A DNA stretch of 5,765 nt from Treponema sp. (GCA_031284385.1 JAISZZ010000029.1:1-5765); one strand, 5' to 3'; counted from the stretch's first letter, positions 1 through 5,609 are shown. Program-made: numbers and translations. The notes: generated by a model not told the origin, from the sequence alone.

Positions 1-1311
1 TACCAGTTTGACGGGTGGAGTACCGCAAACGCTTCCGGCGGCAGCGTGTTTGGCGAAAACACGGTTGTTGACGGTGATAAAACGTTATACGCGCACTGGA
101 TAGGGATAAGTGAGGTAAAGGTGCAGTACGGCAGTATGACGACAAAGTTGGCATCCGGTCTTAGCGGTACGATTAAAGACTACACAGTGGCGCTGCCCAT
201 CTTTGTTGTGCTTGATTCCAGCAGTAGTAATGACACGGTAAAGGCCAGTTTGACGGCGACAAGCACTGTGGGAACGCCTACGGTAACACCATCGAGCAAC
301 GTCCTTACAAGTTTTACCGGTGGGAACAGCGGAAACAAGGCTACATTTACCGTAACTTCGCCAACTACCGGAAAAAATTATACCTACACTGTCGCCGTAA
401 GCAAAAAGACTGCAGCCGCTACACTGATGGCCGCAGGCGGTCAGACAATAAAGTTTTTAGCAACCGAGACAGGTGAAAACAGGTATTGGGACGAGGTACA
501 CATATTCACAACTACCGGATCGCAAACCTTAGCCTTTACTAGCGGGCGGTGGACTAGTAGTTTAACTGGCGATGTACTGATAGTGGGCGGCGGGGGCGGC
601 TCAGGCGGTGATGCAAACGCTAATAATGGTGCAGATTTTGCGGGGGGCGGCGGCGCGGGCGGTTTGTTGTATAAAACCGGTCAAACCATACCACAACCAA
701 GCACTGTTGTCGTAGGTTCAGGCGGCGACGGCGGTACGGTACGAAAACAGGGAGCTAATGGTACCCACTCACGTTTTGACTCGCTATATGCGCCGGGAGG
801 AGGAGGAGGAGGATCTGCACAAGTTGAAGTTGGGTCGATGCTTCAAGGTTTACCCGGCGGTTCAGGCGGTGGCGGCGGTGCATCCGGAAAAGACTACGGT
901 CAAGGCCGGGGCGGCGACGGCAATACAAATACATCATCCGAATCTACTGTTACGATTGACAGCGGACTGTTAGGAAATAGCGGCGGCAATGGCGGTTATG
1001 CGGATAAGACTGACGCTGGCGGCGGCGGCGGCGGCGCTAGCGGCGCTGGCGACAATGCTTCTGGTACTTATCATGAGACGCCTGGTGCGGGCGGCGCAGG
1101 CTGGACAGCCTCATCAAACGGCGCTAGTTGGATTCAGACGGCCGTAGGAACGGCTACCTATTCGAGAGGCGGCGATGGCGGCGGGAGTGGTAAAACCGCC
1201 AAAACAGGCGATTACTATGGCGATGGCGGCTTTGCAGGCGGCAACACTATAAAATCAGGCGGAGCAGGCCACAGTGGCATTGTGGTTGTCCGTTTCCGTT
1301 TCAGCGAATAG
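1..1311 (+). CDS. Glycine-rich, repeat-containing surface-type protein (C-terminal part, 5' end outside window)
   Basis: The frame is open from the first base to the TAG at 1309-1311, giving 436 residues. The GTG at 46 is an internal valine, not a start. Residues 1-33 are the end of an InlB/Listeria-Bacteroides-type repeat (FDGW at 3-6, LYAHW at 29-33). Residues about 36-135 are rich in Ser, Thr and Val and end in TYTVAV, resembling an Ig-like or DUF5018/cadherin-like beta sandwich. From about 149 on comes a long glycine-rich domain: it opens with HIFTTTGSQTLAF (167-179) and DVLIVGGGGG (191-200), runs through many Gly clusters, and closes with GIVVVRFRF (426-434). This order matches the glycine-rich C-terminal domains known from bacterial surface proteins and phage tail-fibre-like proteins. 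The modules suggest an exported adhesin-like or structural protein, but any signal peptide lies upstream. No catalytic motif is seen. Function is unknown; the domain assignments are by eye. Confidence 0.85.
   Translation, partial: YQFDGWSTANASGGSVFGENTVVDGDKTLYAHWIGISEVKVQYGSMTTKLASGLSGTIKDYTVALPIFVVLDSSSSNDTVKASLTATSTVGTPTVTPSSNVLTSFTGGNSGNKATFTVTSPTTGKNYTYTVAVSKKTAAATLMAAGGQTIKFLATETGENRYWDEVHIFTTTGSQTLAFTSGRWTSSLTGDVLIVGGGGGSGGDANANNGADFAGGGGAGGLLYKTGQTIPQPSTVVVGSGGDGGTVRKQGANGTHSRFDSLYAPGGGGGGSAQVEVGSMLQGLPGGSGGGGGASGKDYGQGRGGDGNTNTSSESTVTIDSGLLGNSGGNGGYADKTDAGGGGGGASGAGDNASGTYHETPGAGGAGWTASSNGASWIQTAVGTATYSRGGDGGGSGKTAKTGDYYGDGGFAGGNTIKSGGAGHSGIVVVRFRFSE
796..813 (+). repeat. (GGA)6 in-frame triplet tract
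   Basis: Six identical GGA codons in a row encode six glycines inside the glycine-rich domain. Most other glycines in this gene use GGC or GGT, so the pure GGA run stands out. Slippage would change the number of glycines without breaking the frame. Confidence 0.8.
1018..1035 (+). repeat. (GGC)6 in-frame triplet tract
   Basis: Six identical GGC codons in a row encode six glycines, followed by Ala-Ser-Gly-Ala-Gly with more GC-rich codons. Like the GGA tract upstream, it is in frame and would change length in steps of one glycine. Confidence 0.8.
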
Positions 1312-1312
1312 C

Positions 1313-1353
1313 CGCGTGATTCACGCGAAAACAGGTTTTTAGCCTGTTTTCGC
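1313..1353 (+). terminator. Probable terminator with two overlapping hairpins after the glycine-rich gene
   Basis: The main stem is a perfect 11-bp inverted repeat, GCGAAAACAGG (1325-1335) pairing with CCTGTTTTCGC (1343-1353), with a 7-base loop TTTTTAG. A second perfect 7-bp stem, CGCGTGA (1313-1319) with TCACGCG (1321-1327), has a single-base spacer and so is more a palindrome than a good RNA hairpin. The two share the GCG at 1325-1327, so they cannot fully form at once. The downstream tail (CACATTTAAA) is only weakly T-rich, so this is not a textbook intrinsic terminator, but its position 13 bases after the stop codon supports the role. Confidence 0.6.
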
Positions 1354-1396
1354 CACATTTAAAACACCTGGGAATAGTTTAACGGGCAACAATTCA

Positions 1397-1410
1397 GGAC
1401 AGCATTGTCC
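1397..1410. other. Small hairpin
   Basis: GGACA (1397-1401) and TGTCC (1406-1410) form a perfect 5-bp stem with the loop GCAT. It lies three bases before the left arm of the larger hairpin and overlaps the palindrome CCTTAAGG (1409-1416). It may be part of the same repeat unit. No function can be assigned. Confidence 0.45.
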
Positions 1411-1412
1411 TT

Positions 1413-1458
1413 AAGGAAGCGCTGATTTATGCGAATGTGCATAAATCAGTGCTTCTTT
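1413..1458. repeat. Long imperfect inverted repeat (20-bp stem, 6-base loop), possible dispersed intergenic repeat
   Basis: The left arm 1413-1432 (AAGGAAGCGCTGATTTATGC) pairs with the right arm 1439-1458 (GCATAAATCAGTGCTTCTTT) over 20 positions. The loop is GAATGT. The only two differences are at positions 3 and 9 of the arm, and both would be G-U pairs in RNA on the + strand, so the stem is closed along its whole length in that transcript. Conserved pairing with compensating wobbles suggests selection on structure or a recent palindromic repeat element. It could act as a backup terminator or a processing site, or be a copy of a REP/MITE-like family. One copy cannot decide between these. Confidence 0.7.
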
Positions 1459-1551
1459 GATACAGTATTTGTGCTATGTGTGATACGCGTCTTTTCCAGA
1501 ATTTCCCCAATGTTCATTCCCTTAATGGCCGCAACCTTACGATCCGCAGTC

Positions 1552-1581
1552 TTGTATTAAGCCGGCAATTCATACCATAAT
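1552..1581 (+). promoter_or_regulatory. Possible sigma-70-type promoter for the amidohydrolase-symporter pair
   Basis: A -35-like TTGTAT (1552-1557, only three of six consensus bases) and a -10-like CATAAT (1576-1581, five of six) are separated by 18 bases. They lie 43 bases before the ATG and downstream of all hairpins in the gap. A second -10-like TAAAAT at 1583-1588 has no matching -35. The assignment rests on consensus matching by eye. Confidence 0.35.
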
Positions 1582-1607
1582 GTAAAATACAGAACAAATG
1601 TAAGCTA

Positions 1608-1613
1608 AAAGGA
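1608..1613 (+). promoter_or_regulatory. Shine-Dalgarno for the amidohydrolase
   Basis: AAAGGA lies 11 bases before the ATG at 1625. A second AAGGA at 1620-1624 abuts the ATG and is too close to serve it. The first copy is the likely ribosome binding site, at the long end of the usual spacing. Confidence 0.6.
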
Positions 1614-1624
1614 ATAAAAAAGGA

Positions 1625-2740
1625 ATGGAAAACGAGCATTTGGAACTGGCGGTAAAGTTACGCCGCGAATTACACCGGCATCCGGAACTTTCGGGGCAAG
1701 AGACTTGGACCAAGGGGCATTTGATTGATTTTTTGCGTCAACATACCTCCTTGGAAATCGTAGACCGTGGCCGCTGGTTTTACGCACTCTACCGTGCCGG
1801 CGAGGGCAGGCGGAATGTCGCCTTTCGGGCGGACTTTGACGCGCTGCCCATTGACGAGACCATCGATATTCCCTACGGCTCTCAATACCCCGGAGTTGCC
1901 CACAAATGCGGACACGATGGGCATAGCGCCTGTTTAGCCGCATTAGCGCTGGAAATTAACAAGCATGGGGCAAATCAAAATATCTATTTCGTGTTTCAAC
2001 ACGCCGAAGAAACCGTCGAAGGAGCGATAGAGTGCGCCCCCCTGATGGATGAAGCGAATATTGCCGAAATATTCGCCTGCCACAATGTGCCGGGGCTGCC
2101 TGAAAACCTCATTACGATGATAGACGGCACGGCTTGTTGCGGTTCTACCGGCATGATAATCCATTTAACAGGGATTCCCGCCCATGCCAGCCAGAGCGAA
2201 GATGGACGCAACCCATGTTTTGCCATCGCGGAGCTAATCAAGAGTATCCCAGAATTTACCGCGCCCGAACTTTATCAGGGACTGGTGATGTGTACGATCA
2301 TCGGGATTCATGCAGGGAAGGAAGCCTTCGGCATGGCCGCAAGTGAAGGCCGCCTTATGTTGACCATCCGCAGCCAGTTTGACCGCGAATTGGAAGAGCT
2401 GCGGCAGCGAATCGAGGGTAAAACGAAGGAATTGGCCGCCCAATATGGGTTGGAATACGATTTTTCCTTCCGGGACAGCGTTCCTGCTACAGTCAACCAC
2501 AATGAAAGTGCCGATAAGATACGCCGGGCGGCTAAACGGCTTGGGTTGAGCCTATGGGAAGCGGATGTCCCCATCCGGGGCTCTGAGGATTTTGCGTGGT
2601 TTCTTAAACGGACGCGGGGCGCCATGTACGGTGTCGGCACCGGCGAAGATCGCGCTCCCATACACACAGCCGGATTCGACTTTAACGATGCCGTCATCCC
2701 TGCTGTTGTTGACCTCTTCCGCGCATTGCTGGACGAGTAG
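1625..2740 (+). CDS. M20-family metal-dependent amidohydrolase (N-acyl amino acid or peptide hydrolase type)
   Basis: This 371-residue protein matches the M20D family in length and motif order. The N-terminal LRRELHRHPELSGQE (residues 12-26) is the family hallmark, followed by FRADFDALPI (67-76). HKCGHDGH (93-100) supplies Cys95 and His97, HAEE (126-129) supplies the catalytic Glu128 and metal ligand Glu129, His153 sits in ACHNVPGLP, and His347 in the C-terminal APIH, so a two-metal centre looks complete. PAHAS (185-189) marks the lid/dimerisation domain, and GSEDF (319-323) is the conserved C-terminal motif. The usual FQPAEE is FQHAEE here, and the loop after the lid histidine reads SQSEDGRNP, so this belongs to a less-studied branch. 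No signal peptide is seen, so it is probably cytoplasmic. It likely removes acyl groups from amino acids or cleaves small peptides; the substrate cannot be read from sequence. It precedes the AGCS symporter by 104 bases and is probably in one transcript with it. Confidence 0.92.
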   Translation: MENEHLELAVKLRRELHRHPELSGQETWTKGHLIDFLRQHTSLEIVDRGRWFYALYRAGEGRRNVAFRADFDALPIDETIDIPYGSQYPGVAHKCGHDGHSACLAALALEINKHGANQNIYFVFQHAEETVEGAIECAPLMDEANIAEIFACHNVPGLPENLITMIDGTACCGSTGMIIHLTGIPAHASQSEDGRNPCFAIAELIKSIPEFTAPELYQGLVMCTIIGIHAGKEAFGMAASEGRLMLTIRSQFDRELEELRQRIEGKTKELAAQYGLEYDFSFRDSVPATVNHNESADKIRRAAKRLGLSLWEADVPIRGSEDFAWFLKRTRGAMYGVGTGEDRAPIHTAGFDFNDAVIPAVVDLFRALLDE

Positions 2741-2764
2741 GCTTTTTGATTATGAAAGCAATCT

Positions 2765-2790
2765 GTTACCCTAAGACAGCGTTGCCCTAA
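2765..2790. repeat. Two direct repeats GTTRCCCTAA before the symporter
   Basis: GTTACCCTAA (2765-2774) and GTTGCCCTAA (2781-2790) differ at one base and start 16 bases apart, in the 104-base gap between amidohydrolase and symporter. They could be a paired binding site for a regulator or simple chance. There is no convincing terminator in this gap: the GCTTT/AAAGC pair at 2741-2759 is too weak. Confidence 0.3.
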
Positions 2791-2831
2791 TGACTCTGCC
2801 CGCGTGTTTGCAGGCGGTGTCCATCCCATAT

Positions 2832-2838
2832 AAAGGAG
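2832..2838 (+). promoter_or_regulatory. Strong Shine-Dalgarno for the AGCS symporter
   Basis: AAAGGAG ends six bases before the ATG at 2845, an ideal site and spacing, and it fixes the start. It also shows that this genome uses canonical Shine-Dalgarno initiation, in contrast with the next two genes. Confidence 0.85.
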
Positions 2839-2844
2839 TGTGTT

Positions 2845-4218
2845 ATGAATCATTTTTTTGCGGTAGTGGGCGCTATTTCAGGTTTTTTCTGGAATATTCT
2901 TTTCTTGTTTGTGCTGGTAGGCGGGGGAATTTATCTCACCGTGAGGCTCAAGTTTTTTCAGGTGCGGCATCTGCCCTACATAATGAAGCAGACTTTCGGT
3001 AAAATCCTCGATAAGGGCAAGGGGGAAGGTACGGTAAGCCCGTTTCAGGCCGCAGCTACCGCCATGGCTTCGACTATCGGCGCTTCAAACATTGTAGGAG
3101 TTCCGGCAGCCATTGCCTATGGCGGACCGGGCGCTATTTTCTGGATGTGGATTATATTCCTTGTAGGGGGCGCCACGAAATTCAGCGAGGTTGTGTTGGG
3201 GGTATATTACCGCGAGAAAAACGCAGACGGCCACTATATCGGAGGCCCCGGTTACTACATGACTAAGGGCTTCCCAATAAAATCCGTGGGCAAGGTTATG
3301 GCACGGATAGGGGCATTCGTGGCTATGATATACTACTTGCCGTCCATCGCGACGCAATCCATATCCCTCATCCAAAACGCCGAAAATCTAGGGGTCAACA
3401 GGTATGTCAGCAGCGTTATCCTGACGATACTGGTGGGAGCTGTCGTGTTGGGGGGACTCATTCGAGTCGCCAAAACCGCCGACAAGCTCGTGCCTATCAT
3501 GTGTATCCTGTATTTAATCGGTTCGTTCATCGTGCTTTTTGCCAATATCGGGAATCTATTCCCTAGTCTGGCGCTGATTTTCAAGTCGGCATTTACCGGA
3601 ACAGCCGCTACCGGCGGTTTTATCGGCGCAGGGGTATCCATGGCCATCCGTATGGGGCTCGCACGGGCAACCTATTCCTGCGAAGCCGGTATGGGTTCGG
3701 CTCCAATCGCTCACGCCGCCGCAGTTACCGACCATCCGGTACGTCAAGGGCTCTGGGGTGTATTTGAAGTTCTGGTGGACGGATCCATCTGTACTTTGTC
3801 GGGACTCGTAGTCTTGACCAGCGGCGTATGGAAAGAAGTCGGCCCCGATGTGGCTCTTACCATGCCCACTGTGGCCTTTCAACAAGTATTCGGCGATGTT
3901 GGCGGTTATATTGTTACCATCTCCGTATTTCTTTTTGTGCTTTCCAGCATCATCGCGGTTATATGGTATGGCGAAAAACTGGTGGAATTTTTTTTCAACA
4001 CAAAGATTTCCAAATATACCCGCGTCATTTACACATTGAGCATCATGCTGGGCGCATTTTTCGGGCTGGACGCAATTCTTGCAGTGCTTGACCTAACCAA
4101 CGCCCTGATAATTCTGCCCAATATGATCACGGTTTTACTCTTGAGCCCCCTAATAGCGAAACTAACAAAAGAGTATTTTTCAAGTGATAAATACTATCTC
4201 AAAGACATTAAGAAGTAG
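2845..4218 (+). CDS. Alanine/glycine:cation symporter, AGCS family
   Basis: This 457-residue, very hydrophobic protein is of normal length for AGCS carriers, which import alanine or glycine with Na+ across the inner membrane. The first membrane segment is about residues 12-33. The family signature covers 66-123: SPFQAAATAMAS, the NIVGVPAAI segment from Asn82, GGPGAIFWMW (93-102), and ATKFSEVVLGVYYRE (110-124). A second diagnostic block, CEAGMGSAPIAHAAA (279-293), leads into TDHPVRQGL (295-303) and the helix with Asp312, ICT (315-317) and SGLVVL. Further membrane segments lie at about 156-178, 187-206, 217-235, 352-374 and 395-440, followed by a charged tail ending KDIKK. One oddity: the usual GTGN motif in the signature reads GASN (79-82), next to the expected substrate site. 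It is probably co-transcribed with the amidohydrolase, and a hairpin follows its stop. Family assignment is secure; the exact substrate is inferred. Confidence 0.95.
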   Translation: MNHFFAVVGAISGFFWNILFLFVLVGGGIYLTVRLKFFQVRHLPYIMKQTFGKILDKGKGEGTVSPFQAAATAMASTIGASNIVGVPAAIAYGGPGAIFWMWIIFLVGGATKFSEVVLGVYYREKNADGHYIGGPGYYMTKGFPIKSVGKVMARIGAFVAMIYYLPSIATQSISLIQNAENLGVNRYVSSVILTILVGAVVLGGLIRVAKTADKLVPIMCILYLIGSFIVLFANIGNLFPSLALIFKSAFTGTAATGGFIGAGVSMAIRMGLARATYSCEAGMGSAPIAHAAAVTDHPVRQGLWGVFEVLVDGSICTLSGLVVLTSGVWKEVGPDVALTMPTVAFQQVFGDVGGYIVTISVFLFVLSSIIAVIWYGEKLVEFFFNTKISKYTRVIYTLSIMLGAFFGLDAILAVLDLTNALIILPNMITVLLLSPLIAKLTKEYFSSDKYYLKDIKK

Positions 4219-4228
4219 AAATCGAAAA

Positions 4229-4260
4229 CCGGGTCATTCAAGATGTCCCGGCGTTCTTTC
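4229..4260 (+). terminator. Terminator-like hairpin after the AGCS symporter
   Basis: CCGGG (4229-4233) pairs with CCCGG (4247-4251). After a T-T mismatch the stem continues with CAT (4235-4237) and ATG (4243-4245) around the loop TCAAG. The following bases GTTCTTTC form a modest pyrimidine/T-rich tail. It starts 11 bases after the stop codon. The tail is imperfect, so termination may be partial. Confidence 0.5.
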
Positions 4261-4267
4261 TGGATGC

Positions 4268-4286
4268 GAGATACCGGTTGTATCTC
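4268..4286. other. Perfect 7-bp hairpin between the symporter and the SDF carrier
   Basis: GAGATAC (4268-4274) and GTATCTC (4280-4286) pair perfectly around the loop CGGTT. No T-run follows, so on its own it is not an intrinsic terminator. As an inverted repeat with arms 12 bases apart, it could also be an operator for a dimeric regulator of the downstream gene. Confidence 0.4.
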
Positions 4287-4306
4287 CTATGGGTCAGCGC
4301 GGCAGG

Positions 4307-4336
4307 TTGATTTAGGGCTATGTTTTGATGTAGCAT
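4307..4336 (+). promoter_or_regulatory. Possible promoter giving a leaderless SDF carrier transcript
   Basis: TTGATT (4307-4312, four of six consensus bases) and TAGCAT (4331-4336, four of six) are 18 bases apart. The -10-like hexamer ends six bases before the ATG at 4343, so transcription would start at or next to the start codon. The bases between are six As, and no Shine-Dalgarno is present. A wobble-containing stem (4317-4323 with 4328-4334) overlaps the hexamers. Confidence 0.3.
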
Positions 4337-4342
4337 AAAAAA

Positions 4343-5575
4343 ATGAAAATTTGGGTGAAGTTGATTATTGGCGCTGTTTTTGGATTGATACTTGGTTTTA
4401 TTCTGCCTGAAAACAATCCTTCCGTGCTGCGGGTTTTAACTTTTTTTAAAGATTTATCGATAGGTATGGGGCGCTATACCGCGCTGCCAATAATTGTATT
4501 CTCATTAACGATTGGCATCTACGAGCTGCGGCAGGATAATAAATTCTGGCGGGTACTAATACGTTCTTTTTTAACAATCGCCGGAATATCACTTTTTTTA
4601 ATATCACTCGGAATCGGCGTAACACTGCTTTTCTCGCCCGCTAGAATACCGGTGCTGATTGAACATCAGTCAGAAGAAATATTTTTTTCACCCGCACAGA
4701 ATCTTCTGGATATATTTCCGTCAAATATGTTCACCGTTCTTTTCAGCGGCGGCATTTATATTTTTCCGATGTGCATATTCGCGTTTTTTCTTGCTTTGGG
4801 ACTCTGTTATGACAGAAACTATACTAAACAAGTAATATCGCTGATAGACGCTCTGTCAAGAATATTTTTTCATATAGCTACATTTTTTTCTGAAATACTA
4901 GGATTGATAATAATATCACTTGCGGCTTTTTGGGCGGTGCAATATAAAGACGCTTTTAATTCCGGCGTATTTGTATCTATAATCCGTATGCTTTTAATAT
5001 TCTGCGTTATTTTAGCTTTTGTTATTCTGCCTTCGTTGTTATTTTTTATTAAACGTATAAAAAATCCATGGAAAGTTCTTTATGGATGTTTAGGCCCCGC
5101 CATAGCCGCATTTTTTTCAGGCGATTATAATTTTACGATTCCAGTATTGATGATGCACTTAAAAGAGAATTTAAGAGTTCGCAGAAGATCAAGTTCAATT
5201 ACACTTGCATTATTTTCAACATTCGGCAGATCGGGAAGCGCGATGGTCGCCTGTGTCGCGTTTATAGTAATTATTAAATCGTATTCAAGTTTAAGCATTC
5301 CGGGCCACGACTTAATATACATTGGATTTACCGCATTCTGTTTATCATTTATGCTTGCGCGTAATTCCTCAGATGCCGCCTTTACCGCGCTCGCGCTGCT
5401 ATGTGCGCGGTATGGACACGGATTTGAAACCGGTTATTTAATATTAAAACCAATAGCTTTTTATTTAATTTCTATCGGCGCGTTTATTGACATAATAATA
5501 ACCGCGCTTGGAAGTTTTGCAATAGCTCATTTGAATAATATTCAGGATGATAAATCGCTGACTCGCTTTATATAG
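4343..5575 (+). CDS. Divergent dicarboxylate/amino acid:cation symporter (SDF/DAACS family)
   Basis: This 410-residue membrane protein follows the family's fold. The N-terminal helix is WVKLIIGAVFGLILGFILPE (4-23), then MGRYTALPIIVFSLTIGIYEL (42-62) equals the conserved 'LPLVF' helix, and DIFPSNMFTVLF (123-134) equals the 'PsN' segment. An in-frame TAG at 4331-4333 rules out a longer start. The C-terminal core, which carries the substrate and Na+ sites in known members, is strongly altered. The serine-rich hairpin 1 reads FFSGDYNFTIPV (257-268), NMDGT in helix 7 reads GRSGS (295-299), and the VPG hairpin 2 reads NSSDAA (341-346). In helix 8 only Asp383 and Thr387 remain, while the usual Arg, Asn and second Asp are Ile386, Gly390 and Ile394. 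It is therefore unlikely to be an ordinary glutamate or C4-dicarboxylate carrier. The gene is far more AT-rich than both flanks and has no Shine-Dalgarno. Family confident, substrate unknown. Confidence 0.85.
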   Translation: MKIWVKLIIGAVFGLILGFILPENNPSVLRVLTFFKDLSIGMGRYTALPIIVFSLTIGIYELRQDNKFWRVLIRSFLTIAGISLFLISLGIGVTLLFSPARIPVLIEHQSEEIFFSPAQNLLDIFPSNMFTVLFSGGIYIFPMCIFAFFLALGLCYDRNYTKQVISLIDALSRIFFHIATFFSEILGLIIISLAAFWAVQYKDAFNSGVFVSIIRMLLIFCVILAFVILPSLLFFIKRIKNPWKVLYGCLGPAIAAFFSGDYNFTIPVLMMHLKENLRVRRRSSSITLALFSTFGRSGSAMVACVAFIVIIKSYSSLSIPGHDLIYIGFTAFCLSFMLARNSSDAAFTALALLCARYGHGFETGYLILKPIAFYLISIGAFIDIIITALGSFAIAHLNNIQDDKSLTRFI

Positions 5576-5580
5576 GCCTC

Positions 5581-5609
5581 TTGATGATAATAAAAGCGGC
5601 GTTTACAAT
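5581..5609 (+). promoter_or_regulatory. Possible promoter giving a leaderless dehydratase transcript
   Basis: TTGATG (5581-5586, four of six consensus bases) and TACAAT (5604-5609, five of six) are exactly 17 bases apart, the optimal spacing. The -10-like hexamer ends six bases before the ATG at 5616, the same distance as in the gene upstream. No Shine-Dalgarno lies before the ATG. Confidence 0.45.

Larger units (their letters stand above)
1312..1624. other. Intergenic region between the glycine-rich protein and the amidohydrolase
   Basis: This 313-base gap has no convincing gene. In order it holds two overlapping hairpins just after the stop codon (1313-1353), a small hairpin (1397-1410), a long near-perfect hairpin (1413-1458), about 90 bases with no clear signal, and then a possible promoter (1552-1581) and Shine-Dalgarno (1608-1613) for the amidohydrolase. 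A 36-codon minus-strand stretch free of stops (1449-1556, stop at 1446-1448) is noted as a weak candidate gene remnant only. Confidence 0.7.

Noticed and set aside
46..48. GTG as the start codon of the first gene
   Set aside because: The frame is open upstream to base 1, and residues before it (FDGW) complete the InlB-type repeat. No Shine-Dalgarno precedes the GTG.
758..973. 71-codon + strand frame within the glycine-rich gene
   Set aside because: It is an out-of-frame reading of the GGA and GGC tracts (runs of Glu and Ala). The glycine-rich frame continues through with coherent domain structure.
580..1260. Repeated GGC-rich units that could suggest a CRISPR or tandem array
   Set aside because: The units are irregular in length and sequence, lie inside a coding frame and simply encode glycine clusters; no constant repeat with unique spacers is present.
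1605..1943. 112-codon minus-strand frame opposite the start of the amidohydrolase
   Set aside because: It overlaps the conserved N-terminal motifs of the + strand gene and its Arg-rich product looks like an antisense translation.
2741..2759. Terminator after the amidohydrolase (GCTTT/AAAGC)
   Set aside because: Only five mostly A-T pairs around a nine-base loop and no T-run afterwards; too weak to separate the two genes.
2308..2853. 181-codon open reading frame on the minus strand
   Set aside because: It lies almost wholly opposite the amidohydrolase, whose frame carries clear family motifs. The minus-strand translation shows no recognisable domain and is a shadow of codon bias.
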